A stretch of DNA of 64,000 bases. It comes from Solimonas soli DSM 21787. GTDB taxonomy: Bacteria > Pseudomonadota > Gammaproteobacteria > Nevskiales > Nevskiaceae. Each line of letters opens with the position of its first letter. Position 1 is the stretch's first letter. Below are positions 45,583 to 55,514 of the stretch, one piece after another. The stretch is from positions 124,001-188,000 of the forward strand of contig NZ_KI440837.1 in the NCBI RefSeq assembly GCF_000474945.1, given 5' to 3'. A program made the position numbers and the translations under genes. The notes beneath the pieces were generated by a model. It was not told the DNA's origin, ran no database searches, and worked only from the letters and a program-made list of their open reading frames with translations.

Positions 45583-48183
45583 ATGACGTCCACGCCTTTC
45601 AGCGCGCACACGCCGCTGATGCAGCAGTACCTGTCGATCAAGGCGCAGCACCCGGACACGCTGGTGCTGTTCCGCATGGGCGATTTCTACGAGCTGTTCT
45701 ACGACGACGCGCGCAAGGCGCATCGGCTGCTCAACATCACGCTGACCTCGCGCGGCGAATCGGCCGGCCAGCCGGTGGTCATGGCCGGCGTGCCGTACCA
45801 CTCGTTGGAGCAATATCTCGCGCGGCTGATCAAGGCCGGGGAATCCGTGGTCATCGCCGAGCAGGTCGGTGAAGTCGGCGCGGAGAAGGGGCCGGTCCGG
45901 CGCGAGGTGACGCGCATCGTCACGCCGGGCACGGCGACCGACGACGCGCTGCTCGACGCACGCGCGCAGACGCTGCTCGCCGCCGTCGCCGCGGTCGATC
46001 AGCAGCACGGCCTGGCCTGGCTCGAACTGTCCTCGGGCCGCTTCAGCGTGCTGCAGACGGCTTCACTCGGCGAGCTGCATGCCGAGCTCTACCGCCTGCA
46101 GGCCAGCGAGCTGCTGGCCGCGGACGGCTTCGACGGCGCCTACGACGCCTTCAAGCCGCGCACGCGGCCGGTCTGGCATTTCGACGCGGGCTCCGCCTAC
46201 CGCCTGCTCATCGAGCAATTCGGCACGCAGGATCTGCGCGGCTTCGGCGCCGAAGGCCTGAACGCGGCGATCGCCGCCGCCGGCGCGCTGCTGCAGTACG
46301 TGCAGGAGACGCAGAGATCGCAGCTGCCGCATCTGCGCGGCCTGCGCGTCGAGACGACCGGCGAGGCCCTGATCCTCGACGCGGCGACGCGCCGCAACCT
46401 GGAGATCGACCGCGCCCTGTCCGGCCAGCACGAGCACACGCTGCTGCGCGTGGTCGACTCCTGCGTGACGGCGATGGGCGCGCGCGCCCTGCAGCGCTGG
46501 CTGACGCGGCCGCTGCGCAGCCACGCCGCGCTCGACGCGCGCTATGACGCGGTCGCCGCGCTCGGCGACGCGCAGCCGCGCGGCAGCGGCGACGAGCGCT
46601 TGCGCGCGGCGCTGAAGGATGTCACCGACGTCGAGCGCGTCCTGGCGCGCGTCGCGCTGCGCTCGGCGCGGCCGCGCGATCTCGCCGGCCTGGCCGCCAG
46701 CCTCGCCGCGCTGCCCGCGGTCCGCCAGGCCCTGCAGCAGGTCGAGGCCCCGCTGCTGCACGAGCTGATCGGCCGCCTCGGCGAGCATGAAGGGCTCGGC
46801 GCGCACCTGCAGGCCGCGCTCGCCGACGAGCTGCCGCTGCTGGCGCGCGAAGGCGGCGTGTTCCGCGCCGGCTTCGATGCCGCGCTCGACGCGCTGCGCC
46901 ATCTCGCGCAGAACGCCGACGGCTTCCTCGTCGATCTCGAAGCGCGCGAGCGGGCGCGCACCGGCATCGACACGCTCAAGGTCGGCTACAACCGCGTGCA
47001 CGGCTACTACATCGAGGTCGGCAAGACGCACGCCGCCAGGATTCCCGCCGACTACACGCGTCGCCAGACGCTCACCAACTACGAGCGCTACATCACCGAC
47101 GAGCTGAAGAAGTTCGAGGACCAGGTGCTGTCGGCGCGCGACCGCGCGCTGGCGCGCGAGAAGGAGCTGTACGAGGCCCTGCTCGATCGCGTCGCCGCCG
47201 ATCTGCCGGCGCTGCAGCAGATGGCGCAGGCGCTCGCCGAGCTCGACGTGCTGGCCTGCTTCGCCGAACGCGCGCGCGCCTTGCGCTGGTGCCGGCCGCG
47301 GCTGGTCGCGCAGCCCTGCCTGTCGATCCGCGGCGGTCGCCATCCGGTGGTCGAGCAGACGCTGCGCGAGCCCTTCGTGCCGAACGACCTGGAACTCTCC
47401 GACACGCGCCGCCTGCTGGTCATCACCGGCCCCAACATGGGCGGCAAGTCGACCTACATGCGGCAGACCGCGCTGATCGTGCTGCTCGCGCACGCCGGCT
47501 GCTTCGTGCCGGCCGATGCCGCCACGCTCGGCCCGGTCGACCGCATCTTCACGCGCATCGGCGCCGGCGACGACATCGCCTCGGGGCAATCGACCTTCAT
47601 GGTCGAGATGAGCGAGACCGCCAACATCCTGCACAACGCGACGCGCGAATCGCTGGTGCTGATGGACGAGATCGGCCGCGGCACCTCGACCTACGACGGC
47701 CTGTCGCTGGCGCGCGCGGTCGCCGAGTTCCTCGCCACCGAGGTGCAGGCCTTCACGCTGTTCGCCACGCACTACTTCGAGCTGACGGCGCTCGCCGAGC
47801 TGCTGCCGGGCATCGCCAACGTGCATCTCGACGCCGCCGAGTACACGGATGCGCAGGGCGAAAAGCTGGTGTTCCTGCACAACGTCAAGGAAGGACCGGC
47901 GAACCGCTCGTTCGGCCTGCAGGTCGCGGCGCTGGCCGGCCTGCCGCCGGGCGTGATCCGCGCCGCGCGCGGACATCTGCAGACCCTGGAGAACCGGCCG
48001 CCGCAGGATCGCGCCGCGGTCGCGCCGCCGGCCGCGGCCGCCCCGCAGCTGTTGCTGTTCGCGCCGGCCGTGCCGTCGGCGGCGATGAAAATGCTCGACG
48101 CGCTCGATCCCGACGAGCTGTCGCCGAAAGCCGCGCTCGACGCGCTCTACCAGCTGAAGAGGACGCGCCGCAAGGAGTTGTGA
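45583..48183 (+). CDS. mutS: DNA mismatch repair protein MutS
   Basis: Recognises base mismatches and starts methyl-directed repair; 866 aa. Mismatch-binding motif [15 protein letters not shown] (Phe-x-Glu), core [13 protein letters not shown], Walker [16 protein letters not shown], Walker [16 protein letters not shown] and [14 protein letters not shown] are all present. The C-terminus is complete with the beta-clamp/tetramerisation region. Start ATG 45583. A GATAAT box lies about 34 bp upstream. It is divergent from the DUF4105 unit. Confidence 0.97.
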   Translation: MTSTPFSAHTPLMQQYLSIKAQHPDTLVLFRMGDFYELFYDDARKAHRLLNITLTSRGESAGQPVVMAGVPYHSLEQYLARLIKAGESVVIAEQVGEVGAEKGPVRREVTRIVTPGTATDDALLDARAQTLLAAVAAVDQQHGLAWLELSSGRFSVLQTASLGELHAELYRLQASELLAADGFDGAYDAFKPRTRPVWHFDAGSAYRLLIEQFGTQDLRGFGAEGLNAAIAAAGALLQYVQETQRSQLPHLRGLRVETTGEALILDAATRRNLEIDRALSGQHEHTLLRVVDSCVTAMGARALQRWLTRPLRSHAALDARYDAVAALGDAQPRGSGDERLRAALKDVTDVERVLARVALRSARPRDLAGLAASLAALPAVRQALQQVEAPLLHELIGRLGEHEGLGAHLQAALADELPLLAREGGVFRAGFDAALDALRHLAQNADGFLVDLEARERARTGIDTLKVGYNRVHGYYIEVGKTHAARIPADYTRRQTLTNYERYITDELKKFEDQVLSARDRALAREKELYEALLDRVAADLPALQQMAQALAELDVLACFAERARALRWCRPRLVAQPCLSIRGGRHPVVEQTLREPFVPNDLELSDTRRLLVITGPNMGGKSTYMRQTALIVLLAHAGCFVPADAATLGPVDRIFTRIGAGDDIASGQSTFMVEMSETANILHNATRESLVLMDEIGRGTSTYDGLSLARAVAEFLATEVQAFTLFATHYFELTALAELLPGIANVHLDAAEYTDAQGEKLVFLHNVKEGPANRSFGLQVAALAGLPPGVIRAARGHLQTLENRPPQDRAAVAPPAAAAPQLLLFAPAVPSAAMKMLDALDPDELSPKAALDALYQLKRTRRKEL

Positions 48184-48214
48184 ACGGCGGCCGGCCGGCA
48201 CCGGGGCTCGGCTC

Positions 48215-48265
48215 TTGTCGAAAAGCTTAGTGGCAATATAATCAGCGTCGCTGACTTTATTGCCA
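48215..48265 (+). promoter_or_regulatory. marR promoter with 35-bp near-perfect palindrome (operator)
   Basis: TTGTCG (48215-48220), 16-bp spacer, perfect TATAAT (48237-48242). A palindrome centred on 48248 spans 48231-48265: 15 of 17 positions pair, with outer arms TGGCAATA / TATTGCCA and inner arms TCAGCG / CGCTGA. It covers the -10 box, the transcript start and the first base of the marR start codon, as expected for MarR autorepression. Confidence 0.85.
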
Positions 48266-48753
48266 TGGCGACCACCGACCGTCCCGACTTCGCGCAGCTC
48301 ATCCCGCCGGAATACCGCGGGCATCTGGGCTTTTTGCTCAACAAGGCGCAGCGCGCGCTGGTCGACGAGATCGACACCGCGCTGGGCGACGGCCTGGCGG
48401 CCCGGCATTTCGCCATCGTCGGCGTCCTGCACGCCAGGCCCGGCCTGCGCCAGACCGACCTCGCCGGCCTGATCGGCATCGATCGCACCACGACGATGAA
48501 GATCGTCGACGAGCTCGAAGGCCGCGGCATGGTGCGGCGCGCGCCGCATGCCGAGGACCGTCGCGCCAACGCGCTGGAGCTGACCGCCGAGGGCCGCGCC
48601 TGGCGCGAGCGCGTGCTGCCGCTGCTGATCGAGCAGGAAACGCGCTTCCTCGCGCCGCTGAGCGCCGGCGAACGCACCCTGCTGCAGGAACTGCTCCTGC
48701 GACTGGTCGCCGCGTCCTTCGATCGTAAGCACACTGATCATCACCATGAGTGA
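48265..48753 (+). CDS. MarR-family repressor of the efflux operon
   Basis: 162 aa winged-helix repressor. GFLLNKAQRALVDEIDTAL, LRQTDLAGLIGIDRTTTMKI (recognition helix) and the wing RRAPHAEDRRANALELTAEG are typical. It heads the operon with the outer membrane factor, EmrA-like and EmrB-like genes; its 3' end overlaps the next gene by 8 bp. The palindrome over its own promoter is the probable operator. Inducing ligands are probably phenolic or lipophilic drugs, by family analogy only. Confidence 0.92.
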   Translation: MATTDRPDFAQLIPPEYRGHLGFLLNKAQRALVDEIDTALGDGLAARHFAIVGVLHARPGLRQTDLAGLIGIDRTTTMKIVDELEGRGMVRRAPHAEDRRANALELTAEGRAWRERVLPLLIEQETRFLAPLSAGERTLLQELLLRLVAASFDRKHTDHHHE

Positions 48754-50092
48754 CGACATCATCCGCACCCGACTCCCGCGCATGCGCCTCCTCTTCGGCG
48801 CCGCGCTGTTCGCCCTGACGACCGCGGCCGCCGCCCAGGGCGATGCGCCGTCCGCGGCGCTGACGCTGCAGGACGCCGTGCAGCGCGCGCTGCGGCTGGC
48901 GCCGCCGCAGCGCGTCGCCGACGAATCGGTCGGCATCGCCGAGGCGCAACGCGATGCGACGCGCGCCAACCTGCTGCCGCAGCTCGGCGTCTCCGCCTCG
49001 CAGCTGCGCCAGACGACGAACCCGGTGACCTTCGGCTTCTCCTTCCCCGGCCTGCCCGACGTGATCGGCCCGTTCTCGGTGTTCGACGCGCGCGCCAAGA
49101 TCTCGCAGAAGCTGCTCGATCTCGCCGCCAGCAGCGAGCTGACCGGCGCCGGCTTCGCGGTGCGCGCCGCCCAGGCGCAGGCGGCGGCGAGCCGCGAGCG
49201 CCTTGCCTCGCAGGCGGCGCTCGCCTACATCGAAGTGCTGAACAGCGAGCAGATGCTCGGCAGCGCCAAGGCCGACCTCGCGCTCGCCGACGAGCTGCTG
49301 ACGCTGTCGCGCGACCAGCGCGGCGCCGGCATCGCCTCCGGCGTCGACGTCGCGCGCGCCGAGACCTCCGTGGCGCAGGACCGTTACGCGGTCTCGGTCG
49401 CCGAGGCCAACATCGCCGAGGCGCGCCTGCAGCTGCAGCGCATCGCCGTGCTGCCGATGGACCAGGCGCCGGTGCTGCGCGGCGATCTCGCCAGCGCGCA
49501 GGGCGCGCCAGTCGACGTCGCCCAGGCCTTGCAGACGGCGCGGCGCCGGCGCCCCGAACTGGCGGCGATCGAAGCCTCGATCCGCCAGGCCGATGCCGAG
49601 CTGGCGGCGGCGAAGCGCAGGCGCCTGCCGACCGTGTCGCTGTTCGCCGATTACGGCATCTCGGCGAACACGCCCGTGCAGAATGCCGAGGACACCTATC
49701 GCTACGGCGCCTCGCTCGATCTGCCGATCTACAGCGGCGGCGCGCTCGCCGCGCAGGAGAGCGCGGCGCGCCACCAGCTCGAACAGCAGCGCGCGCAGCT
49801 GGAAGACCTGCGCCAGCAGATCGAGCAGGACGTGCGCCTGGCGATGGTCGGCGTCGCCAGCACCGCCGAGCAGATCCGCGCCGCGCAGTCCGCCCGCGAT
49901 CTCGCCGAGCGCGAGCTGGAGATCGCCCGCGACCGTTTCGCCAGCGGCGTCGCCGACAACACCGACGTGATCACCGCGCAGACCAGCCTGGCGCGAGCCC
50001 GCGCGCAGCTGATCGCCGCGCAGGCGGCGCACCAGCGCGCGCGCGTCAATCTCGCCGCGGCGCAGGGCATGGCCAGCGATTTCTCGCTTTGA
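48746..50092 (+). CDS. TolC-like outer membrane efflux protein
   Basis: 448 aa outer membrane factor with signal sequence (hydrophobic, ending TTAAAAAQGD) and the duplicated TolC helices: LQDAVQRALRLAPP and later GVDVARAETSVAQDRYAV, then the second half with ADAELAAAKRRRLPTVSLFA, YRYGASLDLPIYSGG and FASGVADNTDVITAQTSLAR. It forms the outer channel of the tripartite pump with the two genes downstream. The start ATG at 48746 overlaps the marR end. Confidence 0.92.
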   Translation: MSDDIIRTRLPRMRLLFGAALFALTTAAAAQGDAPSAALTLQDAVQRALRLAPPQRVADESVGIAEAQRDATRANLLPQLGVSASQLRQTTNPVTFGFSFPGLPDVIGPFSVFDARAKISQKLLDLAASSELTGAGFAVRAAQAQAAASRERLASQAALAYIEVLNSEQMLGSAKADLALADELLTLSRDQRGAGIASGVDVARAETSVAQDRYAVSVAEANIAEARLQLQRIAVLPMDQAPVLRGDLASAQGAPVDVAQALQTARRRRPELAAIEASIRQADAELAAAKRRRLPTVSLFADYGISANTPVQNAEDTYRYGASLDLPIYSGGALAAQESAARHQLEQQRAQLEDLRQQIEQDVRLAMVGVASTAEQIRAAQSARDLAERELEIARDRFASGVADNTDVITAQTSLARARAQLIAAQAAHQRARVNLAAAQGMASDFSL

Positions 50093-50141
50093 ACAAGAAC
50101 GCGGCGGACGCCAGCGCGCCCGCCCGCCAAGGAACGACCGC

Positions 50142-51242
50142 ATGAACGACAACATTCCTCCGCCGGCCAACGATGCGCAGAAGCGCTCGCGTCGCAAGCT
50201 GCTGATCGCCGTGCTCGGAGCGCTGTTCGTCGTTTCGGCGATCGCGTACTGGATCATGCGCGGCTACGAGTCGACCGACGATGCCTTCATCCAGACCGAC
50301 ATCACGATGATCGCGCCGCGCGTCGGCGGCACCGTGGTCGCCGTGCACGTCGAGGACAACCAGGCGGTGAAAGCCGGCGCGGCGCTGTTCGAGCTCGACC
50401 CGGCCGACTACGAAACGCGCGTGCGCCAGGCCGAGGCCAATCTCGCCGCCGCGCAGGCGCAGGCCGACGCCGCGGCGGCCGATCTGACGATCACCGAGAC
50501 CAGCGCGCCGGCCGCGGTCGCGCAGGCGCAGGCGGCACTGGTCGCGGCACGCGCGCAGGCCGAGCGCGCGCAGGCCGACGCCAGGCGCTACGAGGCGCTG
50601 TACGCGAAGGACGAGATCTCGCAGCAGTCGCTCGATCAGGCGCGCACCACGGCGCGCGCGCTGCAGGCTCAGGCCGAACAGGCGGCCGCGCAGCTGAGGT
50701 CCGCGCAGACCACGCCGGAGCAGCTCGGCGCCCGGCGCGCGCAGCTCGCCGCCGCGCGCGCCGCGGTGGCGCAGGCACGGGCGGCGCTCGATCAGGCGCA
50801 GCTGCAGCTCTCCTACACCAAGGTGACCGCGCCCAGCGACGGCCGCGTCACGCGCAAGAACATACAGCCCGGCTCGCAGCTCGCCGCCGGCTCGCCGGTG
50901 CTGGCGCTGGTCGGCAACGCGCCGTGGATCGTCGCCAACTTCAAGGAAACGCAGCTGCGCCACATGCGCGTCGGCCAGCCGGCGACAGTCAGGATCGATG
51001 CCTATCCGGGCCGGAAGTTCGCGGCGCGCGTCGACAGCCTGCAGGCCGGCACCGGTTCGGCCTTCAGCCTGCTGCCGCCCGAGAACGCCAGCGGCAATTA
51101 CGTGAAGGTCGTGCAGCGCGTGCCGGTCAAGCTGGTTTTCGACCCGGCGCCGCCGGCCACGCTGCACCTGGCGCCGGGCATGTCGGTGGTGCCGAAGGTC
51201 GACATCCGTGACGACAGCGGCGCCCGGCTCGAGTCGCGCTGA
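50142..51242 (+). CDS. emrA: EmrA-like membrane fusion protein (HlyD family)
   Basis: Periplasmic adaptor, 366 aa. One N-terminal membrane helix (LLIAVLGALFVVSAIAYW), the lipoyl half-motif YESTDDAFIQTDITMIAPRV, a long Ala/Gln-rich coiled-coil hairpin (about residues 95-225), the second lipoyl half KVTAPSDGRVTRKNIQPGSQ, and the beta-barrel region GNAPWIVANFKETQL. This links the EmrB-type pump with the TolC-type channel. It ends one base before the next ATG. Confidence 0.92.
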   Translation: MNDNIPPPANDAQKRSRRKLLIAVLGALFVVSAIAYWIMRGYESTDDAFIQTDITMIAPRVGGTVVAVHVEDNQAVKAGAALFELDPADYETRVRQAEANLAAAQAQADAAAADLTITETSAPAAVAQAQAALVAARAQAERAQADARRYEALYAKDEISQQSLDQARTTARALQAQAEQAAAQLRSAQTTPEQLGARRAQLAAARAAVAQARAALDQAQLQLSYTKVTAPSDGRVTRKNIQPGSQLAAGSPVLALVGNAPWIVANFKETQLRHMRVGQPATVRIDAYPGRKFAARVDSLQAGTGSAFSLLPPENASGNYVKVVQRVPVKLVFDPAPPATLHLAPGMSVVPKVDIRDDSGARLESR

Positions 51243-51243
51243 G

Positions 51244-52815
51244 ATGGCGACGGCGGCCGCCAAGGCGAGCGCGGCGCCGGCGAAGGCGCCGTACCTGATC
51301 GCCTTCATCTGCGGCATGGCGGCGTTCATGGAGGTGCTCGACACCTCGATCGCCAATGTCTCGCTGGTGCACATCGCCGGCAGCCTGTCGGCGAGCCGCG
51401 ACGAAGCGACCTGGGTGCTGACCTCGTACCTGGTGTCGAACGCGATCATCCTGCCGATGACCGGCTGGCTCGCCGACACCATCGGCCGCAAGCGCTACTA
51501 CCTGATCTCGATGGCGCTGTTCACCGGCGCGTCGGTGATGTGCGGCCTCGCCACCTCGCTGCCGATGCTGATCGTGTGCCGCATCCTGCAGGGCGTCGCC
51601 GGCGGCGCCCTGCAGCCGGTCTCGCAATCGATCCTCGCCGATTCCTTCCCGCCGGCGCAGCGCGGCATGGCGATGGCGATCTACGGCATGGCCGTCGTCT
51701 CCGGCCCGGCGATCGGCCCGACGCTCGGCGGCTGGATCACCGACAACTTCAGCTGGCACTGGATCTTCCTCATCAATGCGCCGGTCGGCCTGCTGCTCAT
51801 GTCGCTGGCCAGCGCCACGCTGCACGATTCGGCGACGCAGATCGAAGTGCAGCGGCGGCGACGCGAGCGCGGCCTCAACATCGACTATCTCGGCTTCGCG
51901 CTCATCACCATCAGCATGGGCTCGCTGCAGATCATGCTCGACAAGGGCCAGCAGGAAGACTGGCTGAGTTCCGATTTCATCGTCGCCTGCCTCGCCGTGT
52001 TCGTCGTCTCGACGGTCTTCCTCGTCTATCGCGAGCTGAACCACGAGCATCCGATCGTCAACCTGCGCCTGCTGGCGGTGCCGAACTTCGCGGTCGCCAA
52101 CCTGATGATCATCGCCATGGGCATCACCCTGCTCGGCTCCACGCTGCTGATGCCGCAGTTCATGCAGACCCTGCTCGGCTATTCGGCGTTCGACGCCGGC
52201 CTGGTGATGTCGCCGGCGGCGGTGCTGAGCGTATTGATGATGCCGCTGATGGCGCGTCTGGCGCAGCGCGTCGAGCCGCGCATCCTCTGCACGATCGGCT
52301 TCATCGGCATCTCGGCCTCGATGCTCGCGCTGACCACCATCAGCCTCGACATCAGCAACACCCGGCTCGTGCTGCTGCGCATCTTCACCACGGTCGGCCT
52401 GTCCTTCATCTTCGTGCCGATCCAGCTGCTCGCCTACATCGGCGTGCCGCAGCACGAATCCGGCAGCGCCAGCGCCATCATCAACCTGATGCGCAACATC
52501 GGCGGCGGCATCGGCATCTCGCTGGTGACCACCTATCTCGCGCGCAGCACGCAGACCGAACAGGCGCATCTCGTCGACCGCGTCAGCGTGCTCGATCCGG
52601 TCTACCAGAGCAGCGTGCAGACACTGAGCCAGGCGATGGGCAGCGAGCAGCTCGCGCAGGCGTCGATCGCCGCCGAGGTCGCGCAGCACGCCGGCACCCT
52701 CGCCTTCATCGACGTCTTCTACTTCCTCGCCATGGTCGCCCTGGCGCTGATCCCGATCATCTGGCTGTCGCGGCGCGCCCGGCCGGGTGCCACGGCACCG
52801 GAAGGCGCGCACTGA
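51244..52815 (+). CDS. emrB: EmrB/QacA (DHA2) drug transporter
   Basis: MFS transporter with about 14 hydrophobic segments, 523 aa. MEVLDTSIANVSLVHIAGSL (motif D1), GWLADTIGRKRYYLISM (motif A), GRILQG-type CRILQGVAGGALQPVSQSI and the antiporter motif C MAVVSGPAIGPTLGGWITDN define the DHA2 family. The start ATG at 51244 is two bases after the emrA stop. Exports hydrophobic toxins through the adaptor and outer membrane factor. Last gene of the operon; a strong hairpin lies 225 bp downstream. Confidence 0.94.
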   Translation: MATAAAKASAAPAKAPYLIAFICGMAAFMEVLDTSIANVSLVHIAGSLSASRDEATWVLTSYLVSNAIILPMTGWLADTIGRKRYYLISMALFTGASVMCGLATSLPMLIVCRILQGVAGGALQPVSQSILADSFPPAQRGMAMAIYGMAVVSGPAIGPTLGGWITDNFSWHWIFLINAPVGLLLMSLASATLHDSATQIEVQRRRRERGLNIDYLGFALITISMGSLQIMLDKGQQEDWLSSDFIVACLAVFVVSTVFLVYRELNHEHPIVNLRLLAVPNFAVANLMIIAMGITLLGSTLLMPQFMQTLLGYSAFDAGLVMSPAAVLSVLMMPLMARLAQRVEPRILCTIGFIGISASMLALTTISLDISNTRLVLLRIFTTVGLSFIFVPIQLLAYIGVPQHESGSASAIINLMRNIGGGIGISLVTTYLARSTQTEQAHLVDRVSVLDPVYQSSVQTLSQAMGSEQLAQASIAAEVAQHAGTLAFIDVFYFLAMVALALIPIIWLSRRARPGATAPEGAH

Positions 52816-53040
52816 GGCCGTCTCAGCCGTCGCGCATGCGCCGCACGCAACCTCGAGGCGGCGGCCGGCCTGATCGGGAAAGAGAGCGCGCCGCCATCGC
52901 GCGCGTCGACGACGCGATCGCTGCGGAAATTGCGCAAGTCCTCGCGCAGCTCGCACTGGCGCCGAGCGCCCAGACCTCGCCCCGGAAATACAGGCCCAGC
53001 GGTGATGGTGTACGCGGCAGGTACGGGAGCGCCAGTGTCG

Positions 53041-53078
53041 GCCCGGCCCGCTGACACCGTGGCGTCAGCAGGCCGGGC
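53041..53078. terminator. hairpin between convergent emrB and DUF885 genes
   Basis: 14-bp stem with one mismatch (53041-53055 / 53064-53078) and an 8-nt loop. No U tract on either side. It lies 11 bp beyond the DUF885 stop and probably serves that gene; the 225 bp between emrB and it show no gene. Confidence 0.55.
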
Positions 53079-53089
53079 GACGGCGAGGA

Positions 53090-54850
53090 TCAGCCGCGCG
53101 CCTTCTCGGCCGGAATGAACTGCTCGGTGACCGCCTGGTCGAGCAGCCTCGGTGGCAGCAGGCCCTGGCCGAGGATGAAATCGTGGAAGCGCTGGCGATC
53201 GAACTTGTCGCCGAGCGCGAGTTCGGCCTTGGCGCGGATGCCCATGATCGCCTGGTAGCCGACGAAGTAGGCGGTCGCCTGGCCCGGCGAGCGGAACACG
53301 TAGCGGTCGGTTTCCGACTGCGCCATGCCCGGCGACAGGCAGACTTCCTTCTGCAGGAAGGCATTGACCTCGTCCGGCGTGATGCGGCCGAGATTGACCA
53401 TCGGATCGAGGAAGGCGCGCGCCGCGCGCATGAGGCGCAGCTGCAGGCCGATCAGCTGGCCGTCGAGCGGGAACGTCGGCTTCATCTCGGCTTCGGCGTA
53501 CAGCGCCCAGCCTTCGACGTTGACGCTGTTGAAGGAGAACACCGCGCGCGCCGTCGACACACCCTTCTCGATCATCGCCGCGAACTGCAGCTCGTGGCCC
53601 GGCCGCGCCTCGTGCGCGGTCAGCGTCCAGGCGCCGGCCTCGAAGGTGAAATCGTCGGTCTTCAGGTCGCCGCGCCCGGCCTTGCCCGGCACGTTGAGCG
53701 GCAGCACGAACTCGCCGTACTCGCCGGTGTTGCCGATCAGCCGCGGCGGGCTCATGAACGGCGCCGGAATCTGCGCCGATTCGGCCTCGCTGGCGAGACG
53801 GATCTTCGCCTCGCGCTGCGGCAGCGTGACGACGTGGCCGGCGCGGATGCTGTCCTCGATCTTCTTCAGCGTGTCGCGGTACAGCGGCAGGATCGCATCG
53901 CCCTTCACCTGCTGCTTCTTCAGCTCGCGGATCACGTCGCGGTAGTCGCCGGACTTGTAGCCCTTTTCCCTGGCGACCAGCGGCGCCAGCGCGCGCATCT
54001 CGTTCTGGATCTCGACGAAGCTGAGCTGTGCGCGGCGGATCAGCTCGTCCGGCGCCAGATCGGTGACGCCGACCTGCTTGAGATTGTCGGCATAGAGCGC
54101 CGGCGGCAGGCGGTGATCGGCGCGGGCGCGCGGCATGATCTCTTTCCGCAGCCAGTCGTTGTAGTCGGACAGCTGCTGGCGCAGCGCCGCCAGCGGCGCT
54201 TCGTAGCCAGGCAGGTCGGACTTGGCGAACAGCTCGCCGATGCCGTCGACATAGCGCGCCGCGTCGGACAGATCCTGTTCGACCTCGCCGCGGTACGGGC
54301 CGACCAGGCCCTTCACGCCGAAGCGCTCCTTGCTGCGCGCCTTGGCCAGTTCGACCAGCGGCGTGCCGCCGTCGAGACCGGCGTACAGGCGCAGGCGCTT
54401 GAGCGCCGCGGCCTGGCGCTCCTTCGGCACGCGCGGATCGAGCAGCGCCTTGATGCCGCTGAAAGTCATCGACGCCACCGCGTAGTACGGCAGCATCAGA
54501 TCATGGTTCAGGGTGCTGGTGCCGATGCTGTCCTGCGCCGAGGCGATCAGGATGTCGAGATCCTGCAGGACGGCCGCGTCCTTGGTCTTGGCGCGGATCG
54601 CCTGCAGCTCGGCGATCGCCTTGCGGGTCGCCGCCGTGCTGCGCTCGTAGATCCTCGGCTGCAGGTCGACGATCCTGTCGTCGAAGCCGTCGACGCCGAT
54701 CTCGCCGGCGCTCTCCGGATTGAACTCGGCGATGACCTTGAGCAGCACCTCGGCATTGCGGTTGCTTTCGGTGACCCAGGCCGGCGTCTCGGCGCGGGCC
54801 ATGCCACAGGCGCAGGCCAGCACGGCCAGCGCGGCACAGAGGGTTTTCAT
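53090..54850 (-). CDS. DUF885 family secreted metal-dependent hydrolase
   Basis: 586 aa with a signal peptide (ALAVLACACGMARAETP). The zinc motif HEARPGHELQF (HExxxxH) follows AGAWTLTA, and SFNSVNVEGWALYAEAEM supplies a third-ligand glutamate helix (EGWALYAE). GQATAYFVGYQAIM is also diagnostic of DUF885 / M32-like carboxypeptidase folds. The N-terminal cysteine pair could be a lipobox (LACAC), so a lipoprotein is possible. Probable periplasmic peptidase; substrate unknown. Single gene. Confidence 0.88.
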   Translation of the reverse strand: MKTLCAALAVLACACGMARAETPAWVTESNRNAEVLLKVIAEFNPESAGEIGVDGFDDRIVDLQPRIYERSTAATRKAIAELQAIRAKTKDAAVLQDLDILIASAQDSIGTSTLNHDLMLPYYAVASMTFSGIKALLDPRVPKERQAAALKRLRLYAGLDGGTPLVELAKARSKERFGVKGLVGPYRGEVEQDLSDAARYVDGIGELFAKSDLPGYEAPLAALRQQLSDYNDWLRKEIMPRARADHRLPPALYADNLKQVGVTDLAPDELIRRAQLSFVEIQNEMRALAPLVAREKGYKSGDYRDVIRELKKQQVKGDAILPLYRDTLKKIEDSIRAGHVVTLPQREAKIRLASEAESAQIPAPFMSPPRLIGNTGEYGEFVLPLNVPGKAGRGDLKTDDFTFEAGAWTLTAHEARPGHELQFAAMIEKGVSTARAVFSFNSVNVEGWALYAEAEMKPTFPLDGQLIGLQLRLMRAARAFLDPMVNLGRITPDEVNAFLQKEVCLSPGMAQSETDRYVFRSPGQATAYFVGYQAIMGIRAKAELALGDKFDRQRFHDFILGQGLLPPRLLDQAVTEQFIPAEKARG

Positions 54851-54951
54851 CGTCAGGCTCCCTTCGGCGTGTCGGGCGCCGATTATGGCGCCCGGCGCCG
54901 GCCACGCCGCAAGCGGGGAAGCTGCCCAGACGGCGGGCGCCGCGGCCGGGC

Positions 54952-55443
54952 TCAGTAGTCGGCGAGAATCCGCCGCGAGGCGGCCAGATCGGCGTCGGCC
55001 TTGGCCTCGATGTCGGCCACCAGCAGCTTCTCGAGCTTGCCGCCGATCAGCGGAATCGTGCAGCGCACGTCCCAGCTCAGCGTGTTGGCGGCGCCGCCCT
55101 TGCCGTGCTCGCCGAGCTTCATGTCGGCGGCGACCTTGACCGGCAGGCCGCGCAGATCGACTTCGAGGCGGCCGACGCGCCTGGCGAGATTCCAGCGGTC
55201 CTCCTGCACGATGGTGATGTCGCCGGAAATGAATTTCCTGGCGAAGTCCGGCAGCGGCACGCTGGCCGCCGTGGTGTAGCGGATGCGGATGCTGAAATCG
55301 TCGCCGGCGAGCCGGTGCTCGAGCACCTCGACGTTCTTGAAGCCCAGCAGCTCGTACTTGCGCTCGAAGTAGCGGCGATCGCCGAACATGCGGATCACCG
55401 TCGCCGCGGGCTTCTCGAAAGTCTGCTTCTGTTCGTGTTTCAT
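54952..55443 (-). CDS. DUF2505 (SRPBCC-fold) protein
   Basis: 163 aa without signal peptide. It starts MKHEQKQTFEKPAATVIRMF, then DRRYFERKYELLGFKNVEVL and a beta-rich body ending GGKLEKLLVADIEAKADADL, the pattern of DUF2505, a START/SRPBCC-like lipid- or hydrophobic-ligand fold. AGGA stands eight bases before the ATG at 55443. It is downstream of the stand-alone DUF1329 gene but separated from it by a terminator. Function unknown. Confidence 0.8.
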   Translation of the reverse strand: MKHEQKQTFEKPAATVIRMFGDRRYFERKYELLGFKNVEVLEHRLAGDDFSIRIRYTTAASVPLPDFARKFISGDITIVQEDRWNLARRVGRLEVDLRGLPVKVAADMKLGEHGKGGAANTLSWDVRCTIPLIGGKLEKLLVADIEAKADADLAASRRILADY

Positions 55444-55470
55444 CGTGGTTCCTGCTGCGCCCAACGCAAA

Positions 55471-55496
55471 AGGCCGCCGGATCGCTCCGGCGGCCT
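55471..55496 (-). terminator. Rho-independent terminator of the stand-alone DUF1329 gene
   Basis: 11-bp perfect stem (55471-55481 / 55486-55496), 4-nt loop, followed on the minus strand by TTTTGCG. It lies 19 bp after the stop codon. Confidence 0.82.
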
Positions 55497-55514
55497 CGCG
55501 CAGCGCCTGAATGA

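Noticed and set aside
52816-53089. Minus-strand frame of 112 residues between emrB and the DUF885 gene
   Set aside because: It runs into the emrB coding sequence in antisense, has no ribosome site and no protein-like motif; the region mainly holds a hairpin at 53041-53078.
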